Shown here: positions 17,601 to 25,412 of the stretch, piece by piece
Position numbering within the stretch: position 1 is the stretch's first letter
Layout: each line of letters opens with the position of its first letter
From: Anaerolineales bacterium
GTDB lineage: Bacteria; Chloroflexota; Anaerolineae; Anaerolineales; UBA6663
Assembly: GCA_016789175.1 (NCBI GenBank)
Contig: JAEURK010000096.1
Span: 1 to 46,559 of the forward strand
DNA: 46,559 bases
Reading direction: 5' to 3'
Notes under the pieces: model-generated
Database searches by the model: none
What the model saw: only the letters and a program-made list of their open reading frames with translations
Told to the model about the DNA's origin: nothing
Position numbers and translations under genes: made by a program

Positions 17601-20600
17601 GAGGCCGAGGCGGCTTCGAGCGCCAACGACTACATTTACGTCTACTACGGTGACGGCACCAGCACCGGCCAGAACGCCGGCATCACGCTCAAAGCCGGCC
17701 AGCGGTTGCTCGGTCAGGCCGACGCACTGACCGTCAACTACACTACGATCGAGCCGGGCCTGCCCGGCAATAGGCCGCTGATCGTCGCGGGCAGCGGCAA
17801 CGCCGTCACGGCCCCGACGGCCACCGGCGTCGAGGTGCGCGGCGTGCGGCTGACCAGTGGGCCATCGGGTGACGCGCTTGGCCTGACCACCAGTGGTTCA
17901 GCCAACGTCGGATTGACGCTCAGCAATAACGTCTTCAGCGCGCCGTCCAACTCGGGCGCCGACATCGTCCACAACGGCTCCGGCACGCTGACCCTCAGCC
18001 TGGGCAACAACAGCTTCACCGGCGGCGCGCCGGCGTTGCGCATCACACGGAACGCCGGAACGGTCACCATCACGGGTTTCTCCAACATGGTGGTGGATAG
18101 CACGGCAACCGAGGGCATACAACTCTCGAATGTGATCTTCGATGCGACGCCGGGCGGCTCCTACGATGTCGTCAGCGGCGGCACCACCGTGCTCGGAGCC
18201 TCTGGCAACCCCGTCCACGGCCCCGGCCTGACCCTCACCAACGTCAGCGGGGACGTGGCTTTCACCGATCTTGACATCTATGCCGACGGCGCCGCCCTGA
18301 GCGGTTCAGGCTCTGGCTCGTTTGCCACGACTTCCGGCTTCCGCCTGACAACCGGCGCCGGGGTCTCGACCCTGTCGGCGAGCGGCGGCCCGGCCGTCGC
18401 TCTCTCCGCGGCGACGCTCGACCTGCGGCTGTTAACCCTGACCAGCACCGGAAGCTCGACCACCGGCGTGGCGCTGACGAACACCGACGGCACGTTCACG
18501 GCCGGCGCGGGGAGCACGATCACGGGCGCGGCCGGCACCGACTTCTTCGTGGACGGCGGTTCGGGCACCGTGACCTATAACGGCACAATCACCAATACGG
18601 CCGGGCGGTCGGTGGTGGTGAGCAATCGCACCGGCGGCACGCACGCTTTCACCGGCGCGATCAGCGACACCGGCACCGGGATCCAGCTCACGAACAACAC
18701 CGGCGCCACGATCAACTTCTCGGGTGGCCTGACGCTCAACACCGCGGTCAACGGCGCCTTTTCCGCCACCGGCGGCGGCACCGTCACGGTCACGGGCGCG
18801 ACCAACACGCTCCAGACCACGACCGGCACGGCCCTCAACGTCGTCAACACCACCATCGGCGCAGGCGGCCTGACCTTCCGCAGCGTCAGCAGCAACGGCG
18901 CCGCCAGCGGCATCGTGCTCAACACCACCGGCGCGTCCGGCGGCCTGACCGTCAGCGGCACCGGCAGCGCGGGCAGCGGTGGGACGATCCAGAACACGAC
19001 GGGCGCCGGGATCTCGCTCACCAACGTCACTGGCGTCAGCCTGGCGCACCTGAACATCACAACCGGCGGCGACGACGGCATCTATGGCTCGGGCGTGACC
19101 AACTTCACGCTCACCCAATCGACGCTGACCAACAACGGCAATAGCGTCACCGACGAGGGCCTGGAACTCGACAACGTGGCCGGCACGTTGACTTTGAACA
19201 CCGTGGTCATCACGGGCTCGGCCCACAACAACGTCTGGGTCGATAACGCCAGCGGCACTTTGTCGACGTTCACCGTGACAAACGGGTCATACCAGAACAC
19301 CTCGTCGACCACGGGCGCGCACGGCATCCTGCTGACCGCGCGCGGGACCGCGTCCATCGGGTCGGTCGCGATCACGGGCGCCGCCTTCACGAGCAATTTC
19401 AGCTCCGGCGTCTTTGTGGACGTCTCCGGTACGGCTCAGATCACCGATGCCCTGGTACAAGGCGCGACGTTCACATCCAACGCCAACGCCCTCACGTTCT
19501 CGCAGTCCGGGTCCGCAAGCCAGAACTTCCGCGCCCTCAGCAACACGCTGACCGGCGCACAGAGCCACGCGATCAACGTGTTCTCATCCGGCACCGCGAC
19601 CGGCGGCTCGCTCAACGGCCGGATCGTGGGGAACACGATCGGCACCGCCGGCGTCACAAACTCCGGGTCCGCGACCGGTGACGGCATCCGCGCCCGGATC
19701 CAGGCGCAAACCAACGGCCTGCTGCTGATCGACACGAACGTCATCCGTCAGACGCCGAACGGCCGGGGCATCGAGGTCGTGGGCGGCTCGGATAGCCTGG
19801 ACGTCACGATCACGAACAATGACGTCAACCCGCAGGCCGCGCCGGGCGCGTCGCTGGCCGCGATCCTGGTCAACGCCAGCAACCCGACCGGAGGCCAATT
19901 CGGCTTTGTCCGCAGCGACGTCCGCACCAACACCGTGCCGAGCCAGGCCGACAGCCTCGACGCCCTGAACGGCGAATACCTCGTGCTCGATGAGGACTCG
20001 TCCACGACCCTACAGCTGGTCAACACGTCCGGCGCGGCCAACGCCAGCACGCAGCTCGACAACACCAACACGGGCAGCGCCGCGGCGTACTCCTCCGGCG
20101 CCGTGGATCTGATCGCGGGCCCGATCGGCCTGCCGCCGCTGCAGGCCGCCAACGGCCAGGGGCCCGGCGCCGACGCCACCCCAACCGAGCCGCTCGAGGC
20201 TCTGCTGGCGCACGCGATCGACCTGTGGGCCGCGAACGGTCGGGATGTGGCAGGTCTGGCGGGCACGCGCCTGGCCGTGATCGACCTGCCCGACGGGCAA
20301 CTGGCCGAAGCCGACGCGGGCACGCACCTGATCACGCTCGATACCGATGCGGCCGGCTGGGGCTGGTCGTTTACCGCAACCCCGGCCCCGGGTCGGATCG
20401 ATGCCCTGACCGTGATCGCCCACGAGGTAGGCCACCTGCTGGGCTTCGCGCACGCCGATAGCGGTGTGATGGCCGAGGCGCTGGCGCGCGGCCAACGCGC
20501 CCTGCCGGCACCGGTGCTCGACGGCAGCGCGGGCGGGTCATTGACGATCCCGATCGGCAACGTGCCGGCCGGGCGCTCGGTCACGCTCACCTTCGACGCG

Positions 20601-21284
20601 ATCGTCAGCAACCCGGTAGCCGGCGGCGCCTACGTCGTCAGCAATCAGGGCACGCTCACGGGAGCCAATGTCGCAGCGGTCGTCACAGACGACCCGGCCA
20701 CCCCGGCCCTGAACGATGCAACCGTCTCGTCTTTGGATGTCGTCCGCGCCCTCTTCCTGCCGGCGCTCATGCGCGGCTACATGGCTCGGGCGGATCTGAC
20801 GGTCAGCGTCAGCCTCAGCCCGAATGTATCCAGTTTCGCTTCTGAGGAGCCAGTGCTGATCACGGTCGTGGTCACCAACATCGGCAATGCGCCGGCCGAC
20901 GACTTCTGGGTGGACGCCTATCTCAACCCGAACGCCCCGCCCACGGTCGGCAACCAGGTCTGGAACGAGCGCTGCGGCCTGCAGCCCTGTTACGGATTGG
21001 CCTGGTACGTGACGGAGCCGCTCCTGCCAGGCGCCAGTGTCACGTTGACCTCTGGCCCGGGCGGCCCGTACGCCGACAACACCATCTGGCCCGGACACTT
21101 CGCACCGGGCACGACCGACCTGTACATCTACGTCGATAGCTACAGTGACGACGGTGGCCCGGAGGCTTTGATCCACGAACACAACGAAACCAACAACCGG
21201 GCCGAGTTGCACGGTCTGGTGGTTGCCGGGATCACAGCTCAGGACGACCTGACGCTACCGGCCGAGGCCCTGCCGGCCCGCTAA
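14685..21284 (+). CDS. Giant secreted surface protein: split DUF11, nine Ig-like repeats, beta-helix, metzincin-like motif, CARDB
   Basis: 2199 residues. A signal peptide (1-31, ending VRAQA) is followed by the first half of a DUF11-type domain (about 35-98). Then come nine cadherin/Ig-like repeats of ~95 residues (to ~945), each with a 'DxYTxTxNTxL...GVLANDT...GGSVxLxxxGxFTYTPPxxxxxPTDxFTYT' pattern. A right-handed beta-helix region starts with WFVDNTAAAGGTGRHSAPF (949 to ~1820). A protease-like segment has HEVGHLLGFAH (His1913, Glu1914, His1917, His1923) and GVM shortly after. The second DUF11 half (NVPAGRSVTLTFDAIVSNP, ~1950-2020), FLPALMRG and a CARDB domain (~2035-2180) follow. It is probably an adhesin or sheath protein at the cell surface. 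No sortase motif or clear C-terminal anchor is seen. Whether the zinc motif is active is not known. Confidence 0.88.
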   Translation: MKILLQTTVRLTTAAALAFSSVSPAAVRAQAATPNLSATQTALLIDDVDHDGLVDPGDTLRYTVVVSNTGSGSAEGVSFAETLDANTTPTGFLEATPLAHADVYTATNAADLVVTSGGLLSNDFGLPSLAATPRTLAATAEGGAVTIDAAGTFTYTAAGGFTGTDAFTYTVSSAAGSDSGLATVNVFALPVALDEAYTALLDTPLTVAAGSGVLTNDTLAAGSGAAFAASSAQGGNVSLNGDGSFVYTPPTGFISPPVDTFTYTLENPVGSSTATVSITVDVPGPPVAASDSYTTTANTPLTVPPAGVFANDTRNGAVIDAFAAVTAQGASVALAADGGFVYTPTVDFVSPPTDTFTYTLRNSLGASTATVSVTVLPVGAPVAVADAFTATANLTLTVTAGGGLFANDTRHLADLADFAATTARGGSVSVDVDGGFTYVPPVDTISPPTDSFTYTLANLLGASTATVTLTINPPAEPATTDDAYTATADTDRVVSAGTGVLANDTLHFGSILDFSAVTTRGGSVVLAPSGAFTYTPPAGTVSPPIDTFTYTVGNALGQDTATVRITINPPGTPLTVSDSYTTTVNTDLVVTTGSGVLANDTLRFGTLSAYAASTARGGSVVLAASGAFTYTPPADTVSLPTDSFTYTVSNTLGDSTATVTLTLAPPGAPTATADAYTATANTQLIVNAAAGLFDNDTVHYATLSDYAAVTSRGGSVLVAPTGAFTYTPPADTISPPTDSFTYTLDNLLGTSTATVTLTIDPPAPPTAVGESYTATVNVPLLIAAPGVLANDTLHFGAITAHDSATTQGGTLILAANGAFTYTSAFNTLGVDTATYTLGNALGTSTATLTVTVLPPPPVAVDDTYTTTGNVDLSVAADNGVLDNDTLNWGALTGSATTSAQGGAVAVNANGSFTYNPPTGFTGTDTFTYTVSNALTSDTATVSITVSERVWFVDNTAAAGGTGRHSAPFDTLAEAEAASSANDYIYVYYGDGTSTGQNAGITLKAGQRLLGQADALTVNYTTIEPGLPGNRPLIVAGSGNAVTAPTATGVEVRGVRLTSGPSGDALGLTTSGSANVGLTLSNNVFSAPSNSGADIVHNGSGTLTLSLGNNSFTGGAPALRITRNAGTVTITGFSNMVVDSTATEGIQLSNVIFDATPGGSYDVVSGGTTVLGASGNPVHGPGLTLTNVSGDVAFTDLDIYADGAALSGSGSGSFATTSGFRLTTGAGVSTLSASGGPAVALSAATLDLRLLTLTSTGSSTTGVALTNTDGTFTAGAGSTITGAAGTDFFVDGGSGTVTYNGTITNTAGRSVVVSNRTGGTHAFTGAISDTGTGIQLTNNTGATINFSGGLTLNTAVNGAFSATGGGTVTVTGATNTLQTTTGTALNVVNTTIGAGGLTFRSVSSNGAASGIVLNTTGASGGLTVSGTGSAGSGGTIQNTTGAGISLTNVTGVSLAHLNITTGGDDGIYGSGVTNFTLTQSTLTNNGNSVTDEGLELDNVAGTLTLNTVVITGSAHNNVWVDNASGTLSTFTVTNGSYQNTSSTTGAHGILLTARGTASIGSVAITGAAFTSNFSSGVFVDVSGTAQITDALVQGATFTSNANALTFSQSGSASQNFRALSNTLTGAQSHAINVFSSGTATGGSLNGRIVGNTIGTAGVTNSGSATGDGIRARIQAQTNGLLLIDTNVIRQTPNGRGIEVVGGSDSLDVTITNNDVNPQAAPGASLAAILVNASNPTGGQFGFVRSDVRTNTVPSQADSLDALNGEYLVLDEDSSTTLQLVNTSGAANASTQLDNTNTGSAAAYSSGAVDLIAGPIGLPPLQAANGQGPGADATPTEPLEALLAHAIDLWAANGRDVAGLAGTRLAVIDLPDGQLAEADAGTHLITLDTDAAGWGWSFTATPAPGRIDALTVIAHEVGHLLGFAHADSGVMAEALARGQRALPAPVLDGSAGGSLTIPIGNVPAGRSVTLTFDAIVSNPVAGGAYVVSNQGTLTGANVAAVVTDDPATPALNDATVSSLDVVRALFLPALMRGYMARADLTVSVSLSPNVSSFASEEPVLITVVVTNIGNAPADDFWVDAYLNPNAPPTVGNQVWNERCGLQPCYGLAWYVTEPLLPGASVTLTSGPGGPYADNTIWPGHFAPGTTDLYIYVDSYSDDGGPEALIHEHNETNNRAELHGLVVAGITAQDDLTLPAEALPAR
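14979..17523 (+). repeat. Nine tandem ~286-bp coding repeats in the surface-protein gene
   Basis: Repeat units spaced about 286 bases apart encode the ~95-residue Ig/cadherin-like modules, with units 4 to 8 most alike (recurring GGCGGCAGCG..., TTCACCTACACGCCGCCGGCCG...). The number of copies is likely to change by recombination and may be mis-assembled from short reads. Confidence 0.85.
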
Positions 21285-21343
21285 CGCCCATGGACGAGCC
21301 GGTCGATCCAAGATCGGCCGGCTCGCCGCACTGGAGAACACGC

Positions 21344-21784
21344 ATGAAACGACCCTACTCGCCCTGGAGCCTGCTGGTGATCGCGGTCCTCGTCGTCGGC
21401 GTGGCAGCCGGCTGGGTGACCGCCGCACAGGCGCAAACCGACTTCCCGGCCGGGCGTCCGCCCGTGTTCACCGCGACCCCGGAGCCCACCCGCGTCTCCC
21501 TGTCGGCCATCCGCCTCTCCGGCGCCGGTGCGCCGGCCACGGCCTGGACCGTGATGCAGTGGCAGGACGGCCTTGGCGGCTGGCACGACGTCGAGGGCTG
21601 GCGCGGGGAGTTCGATCCGGATGGGTTCAAGACCTGGCGCTTCCCGGAGCAGCACTTCGGCACCGGGCCGTTCCGTTGGCAGGTCTTTGACCGCCGTGAT
21701 GGGGCCCTGTGGGGTGTCAGCCAGCCGTTCAGACTGCCCGACGGGCGCGATCAGATGCTCGACCTCACCATCACGCCCCCTTGA
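21344..21784 (+). CDS. Small secreted protein of unknown function
   Basis: 146 residues starting at ATG 21344 behind TGGAG; the longer frame from 21290 has no ribosome site. A Lys/Arg start (MKRPYSPWS) and a hydrophobic core (LLVIAVLVVGVAAGWV) are followed by AAQAQ, a probable signal-peptidase cleavage site. The mature part has a Pro/Thr stretch (FTATPEPTRVSLSAIRL), then a compact Trp-rich domain (WTVMQWQDGLGGWHDVEGW, TWRFPEQHFGTGPFRWQVFDRRDG). I do not recognise the family. It begins 59 bases after the giant surface protein and is probably co-transcribed, so it may be secreted with it. Confidence 0.75.
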   Translation: MKRPYSPWSLLVIAVLVVGVAAGWVTAAQAQTDFPAGRPPVFTATPEPTRVSLSAIRLSGAGAPATAWTVMQWQDGLGGWHDVEGWRGEFDPDGFKTWRFPEQHFGTGPFRWQVFDRRDGALWGVSQPFRLPDGRDQMLDLTITPP

Positions 21785-21810
21785 CCGGCTTGACAGGGTC
21801 GTGGGAGAAA

Positions 21811-21863
21811 CGCGCGGACGACGCATAGCGAGGGCAGAGCCCTGGCCCTGCGTCGTCCGCGCG
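21811..21863. terminator. Hairpin between converging genes
   Basis: A 15-bp perfect stem (21811-21825 with 21849-21863) encloses a second small hairpin (AGGGC-AGA-GCCCT). It lies between the plus-strand island and the minus-strand regulator. No T-run follows on either side, so it may act bidirectionally or be a repeat element. Confidence 0.5.
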
Positions 21864-21914
21864 GTTCAGTCAGGCACACAGGGGGCAGCTCAGGCCCGGC
21901 TCTGCGGAATGATC

Positions 21915-23573
21915 TTAGGAACCGGGCAGGCTCCGCTTGAGGTGGAAGGCTTTGACGGCGGCGTGCAGGTTCAGGCGCGTCAGCGCATCCTTCAGGTCGA
22001 CGCTCAGGGCCTGCTCGATCTTGTCGACCCGATAGAGCAGCGTGTTGCGGTGCACGCCCAACAGGTCCGACGCCTGCCCCAACGCGCCGCCGTGATCGAG
22101 ATAGGCCTCGAGCGTAGCCACCAGCTCGCCGTGACCGCGCTGATCCAGCCGATCGAGGGCGGCGACGTGCTCGAAGAATGGATTGGCGCTCACGACCGAC
22201 TCGGGCAGGTGATCGAGCCAGTGCAACAGGCCGAGGCCCCAAAACGGCTCGACATGGGGCGAGGCCTTCAGCCGCAGCCCGATCGCTGCAGCATCGCGCG
22301 CCTCGGCATAGGCATGGCCCAACTGGCCGTCATCGGTGACACCGCGCCCCACGCCGATCACCAGTAACTGACCCGGCGGATTGAGGGCCTCGAGCAGCTT
22401 GGCCGCCACGTCGGTGCCCACGCCGTCTTCGTCCGACTCCAGCAGCACCGCCAGACCTGTATCGCGGATCGTGACCAGGCCGGTCAAGCCCTCCCGCTTC
22501 AGCCAGGCATCCACACGGCCGGCCAGATAAGTCCAACCGCCCTCCTCGCCGGCCCGCCCCAGCAGATACAGAAATTGGTGGCGCTCCCCGAACCGATAGC
22601 CGAGGCGGTGGCCGAGCTCGCTCAAGGCACTGTCACGCAGGCCGCCGGGCTCGGCGCCCGCACGCAGAAGCTGCGCCAGGAAATCGCCGCGTAAGGTCTG
22701 TTGGGTCTCCTGCACGGCGCGCTCTTTGAGCAGCGCCAACGCTGCAACAGTCGCGGCCGTCTCGATCGCGCGCTCATCCAGCCGGGTCAACGGGCGGTTG
22801 CCCGAGAGGATCCAGATGTAGCCGTACACCTCGCGCCCGACGATGATCGGAGCGACCACGCGTTCCATGGTCATCCCGATCTCGGGGATCGGCTCGAGAT
22901 GCAGCGGGCGCATCCCCGAGCGCAACTCAGCGTACACACCGCGGTCAATCAGGGCCGTGATTGTCTGACGCGGCGTGCGTCCGGCCCCTTCCGCATCCTC
23001 GCGCATCGCATCGACCGGGCCGCGCCGGGCGGCGGCCAGGACCGTGTTGCTCGCGTCCTCCACCAGCACCGAGCGCTCGAGGATATCGGCTAGCGTTCCG
23101 GCGAGCGCGTCGAGCCCGCGCCCCTCGAGCACCAGCCGGGTCAGTTTGCCATGGACCTCGTCGACGCGTTTGTCGAGCGCGAACTGATCATTGAGCAGAT
23201 CGACGTACAGGCGCTCCAGGACGGCGATGAAGCTGGTCTGGGGCGGCACTGCGATGACCGGCAGGTTTTGCTCATCGGCCGCCTGACGGATCACGTCCGG
23301 CACCTCGTCGAAGTACCAGCCGGTGGCGAAGACCACGCCGGCCACGCCCTGACGCACCAGCGAGGGCACGAACTCGGCCTGCAGCGTGCGGTTGTGGCGC
23401 ATGCCGTAACCGGCGGTGAGCAACAGCAAACCGCTGGCCCAATCCCCGAAGTCGGTGCCGGGCATATCGACCACGTGAGCGCGTTGAATGATGCGCTCGA
23501 GCCCGCTGGCCCCGCCCACGACGCGAGCGGTCTCCAGGATCGGCAACTGCAGAGCGGCACGCACGGTCAACAT
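21915..23573 (-). CDS. PucR-family transcriptional regulator
   Basis: A 552-residue regulator. It has an N-terminal PucR ligand-sensing domain (MLTVRAALQLPILETARVVGG, VVDMPGTDFGDWASGLLLLTAGYGM, GVAGVVFATGWYFDEVPDVI), a GAF-like middle (ILERSVLVEDASNTVLAAA, RVVAPIIVGREVYGYIWI), a CdaR/GGDEF-like region and a C-terminal PucR helix-turn-helix (TLEAYLDHGGALGQASDLLGVHRNTLLYRVDKIEQAL). I start at ATG 23573, behind GGAGGGG, five bases after the stop of the MttB-family gene. This family usually regulates catabolism of a nitrogen compound; here it probably controls the adjacent methyltransferase gene, and perhaps the corrinoid cluster, in response to the methylated amine. Confidence 0.9.
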   Translation of the reverse strand: MLTVRAALQLPILETARVVGGASGLERIIQRAHVVDMPGTDFGDWASGLLLLTAGYGMRHNRTLQAEFVPSLVRQGVAGVVFATGWYFDEVPDVIRQAADEQNLPVIAVPPQTSFIAVLERLYVDLLNDQFALDKRVDEVHGKLTRLVLEGRGLDALAGTLADILERSVLVEDASNTVLAAARRGPVDAMREDAEGAGRTPRQTITALIDRGVYAELRSGMRPLHLEPIPEIGMTMERVVAPIIVGREVYGYIWILSGNRPLTRLDERAIETAATVAALALLKERAVQETQQTLRGDFLAQLLRAGAEPGGLRDSALSELGHRLGYRFGERHQFLYLLGRAGEEGGWTYLAGRVDAWLKREGLTGLVTIRDTGLAVLLESDEDGVGTDVAAKLLEALNPPGQLLVIGVGRGVTDDGQLGHAYAEARDAAAIGLRLKASPHVEPFWGLGLLHWLDHLPESVVSANPFFEHVAALDRLDQRGHGELVATLEAYLDHGGALGQASDLLGVHRNTLLYRVDKIEQALSVDLKDALTRLNLHAAVKAFHLKRSLPGS

Positions 23574-23578
23574 GATGG

Positions 23579-25150
23579 TTACCCCTCCCCCCCGGTGGGC
23601 CATGGCGTGCGCGGTAGCCGCGCGCGCAGTTCATGCCGACGATGGGCCACGAAAGCCTCGAGTTGCTCGCGCAACGCGGGATCGATCGGCGGCGCTTCGT
23701 AGGCCTTGAGCATCTCTTTGTAGAGCCCGTTGGCACGGCGATAGGCGTCGACCGAGCCTTCGGCCTCCCATTTCTCGTAATTGTCCATCGTAAAAGCCTT
23801 GTGGTTGAAGAAGGCCGTGTCGTAGTGGCGCAGCGTGTGTTGCGCGCCCAGGAAGTGGCCACCCGGCGGGATCTCGGCGTAGGCGTCCCAGGCGAAGTCT
23901 TCCTCGGTGAGGCTGATGCCCTCGACCTGGCGCGCCATCATCGCGCACATCTCGAGGTCGAGCACGAACTTTTCATAGCCCGCGATCAGCCCGCCCTCGA
24001 GCCATCCCGCCGCGTGCAGCACGAAGTTGACGTTGGCGGCCAGCGTCGCGCCAAAGGTCGCGGCCGACTCGTAACCGGCCTGAGCATCGGGGATACGCGC
24101 TGCGGTGAAGTTGCCGCCGGAGCGGTACGGCAGGTTGTAACGCCGCGCCATCTGCGCGCCGGCGAGCAGGGCCAGGTTGTCTTCGGGCGTGCCGAAGCAC
24201 GGCGCCCCGCTCTTCATGTCAATGTTGGCCAGGAATGAGCCGTAGATCACGGGCGTGCCGGGGTTGAGCATCTGAGCGTAAGCGATGCCGAACAAGGCCT
24301 CGGCGTTCTGCTGGGCGAGCGTCGCCGCCAGCGTGCTCGGCGACATCGCGCCGGCAATGATGAAGGGCGTGACCAGCACCGCCTGGCGGGCCCGCGCGTA
24401 CACCTCCAGCGCGCCGAACATGCGGTCGTCGAACCGTAGCGGGCTCGAGGCGTTGATCAGCGAGAGCACGGCCGGCTGTTCGCGGATGCGCTCGGCGCCG
24501 AAGACCAGCTCGGCCATCGCCACCGTGTCGCGGGCGTTGTCGGCGTGGGTGACCGAACCCATGAAGGCTTTGTCGCTGAGCGTGAGGTGCGCCAGCAGCA
24601 TGTCGAGGTGACGCTCGCGCACGTCGACGTCGTTGGGCTCGACCAGGGTGCCGCCGTTGTGATGCAGGTGCTCGGCCAAATAGGTCAGCTTGGCGAAGTT
24701 GTGGAAATCCTCGAGTGTGGCCTGGCGCCGACCGAAATCCAACCCGCCGACAAAAGGCGGGCCGTACACCGGTGCGAAGATGACGTGTCGACCGCCGATC
24801 TCGAGGTTCTTGGCGGGATCGCGGGCCAATTGAATGAAGGTCGCCGGCGCCTGGCTGATGAAGTGCAGGAGCGTCTCGGCCTCGATGCGCACTAGCTCAC
24901 CCTCAACGGTGGCGCCGTTCCGGCGAAAGGTCTCGAGCGCTGCCGGGTAGTCGAGGACCAGGATGCCGGTGTCGCGCAGCAGACGCATCGAGGCCTGGTG
25001 GATCAGCTCGACGCCTTCCTCGGAGAGCACGGTCGTGATCGGGAGCCGGTTGAGGAGGCCTTGAACGGTGCGGTGGCGATGGGAGGCTCCCGGGCGCTGG
25101 GCCTCGCGGCGTTCCCGGCGTCGGGTGGCGCGGTCCTGTGCCATCGTCAT
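23579..25150 (-). CDS. MttB-family (trimethylamine/glycine betaine-type) corrinoid methyltransferase, no pyrrolysine
   Basis: A 523-residue TIM-barrel methyltransferase of the MttB superfamily: LSEEGVELIHQASMRLLRDTGILVLDYP, FIQLARDPAKNLEIGGRHVIFAPVYGPPFV, the segment MGSVTHADNARDTVAMAELVFGAERI and AGYESAATFGATLAANVNFVLHAAGWLEGG. There is no in-frame amber codon, so it belongs with the non-pyrrolysine members such as MtgB (glycine betaine) rather than trimethylamine MttB. Its predicted job is methyl transfer from a quaternary amine to the corrinoid protein at 7.4-8.1 kb. An Arg-rich N-terminus (TRRRERREAQRPG) precedes the barrel. A strong ribosome site (GGAGGAGGT) and a good promoter lie upstream, and the PucR gene follows. 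Confidence 0.92.
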   Translation of the reverse strand: MTMAQDRATRRRERREAQRPGASHRHRTVQGLLNRLPITTVLSEEGVELIHQASMRLLRDTGILVLDYPAALETFRRNGATVEGELVRIEAETLLHFISQAPATFIQLARDPAKNLEIGGRHVIFAPVYGPPFVGGLDFGRRQATLEDFHNFAKLTYLAEHLHHNGGTLVEPNDVDVRERHLDMLLAHLTLSDKAFMGSVTHADNARDTVAMAELVFGAERIREQPAVLSLINASSPLRFDDRMFGALEVYARARQAVLVTPFIIAGAMSPSTLAATLAQQNAEALFGIAYAQMLNPGTPVIYGSFLANIDMKSGAPCFGTPEDNLALLAGAQMARRYNLPYRSGGNFTAARIPDAQAGYESAATFGATLAANVNFVLHAAGWLEGGLIAGYEKFVLDLEMCAMMARQVEGISLTEEDFAWDAYAEIPPGGHFLGAQHTLRHYDTAFFNHKAFTMDNYEKWEAEGSVDAYRRANGLYKEMLKAYEAPPIDPALREQLEAFVAHRRHELRARLPRTPWPTGGEG

Positions 25151-25212
25151 CGTGACCTCCTCCGTTGGGTGAGAGCCGGCAGAGGCCGACCGGTTTTGGG
25201 CTGGCAGTCCAA

Positions 25213-25242
25213 AGTGTAGCCCCCCGAATAACGGATCGTCAA
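25213..25242 (-). promoter_or_regulatory. Sigma-70 promoter of the MttB-family gene
   Basis: Minus-strand TTGACG (25237-25242), 18-base spacer, TACACT (25213-25218). Just upstream is an AGAATT/AATTCT inverted repeat (25247-25252 and 25266-25271), a possible operator for the PucR regulator. Confidence 0.6.
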
Positions 25243-25358
25243 GGTCAGAATTGGATTCTCGAGGAAATTCTAAGCCTGAATCCCGGAAAGGCTAGTTTTG
25301 CATAACCCGTTGTGTGCAGCGCACAAGACCGATCGAGCCCAGGCACCGGAAAACGATC

Positions 25359-25381
25359 GGGCCGGAGCAAGGCTCCGGCCC
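25359..25381 (-). terminator. Terminator of the ATP-grasp gene at 25413
   Basis: A 10-bp stem, GGGCCGGAGC / GCTCCGGCCC, with loop AAG, followed on the minus strand by CGATCGTTTTCC. It separates the ATP-grasp cluster from the MttB promoter. Confidence 0.75.
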
Positions 25382-25412
25382 GGATATGCTTTCACGTTTG
25401 GAAAGGCCGATG

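Noticed and set aside
23579-25150. Pyrrolysine-containing trimethylamine methyltransferase
   Set aside because: The reading frame has no internal amber codon and no pylT, pylS or pylBCD genes were seen.
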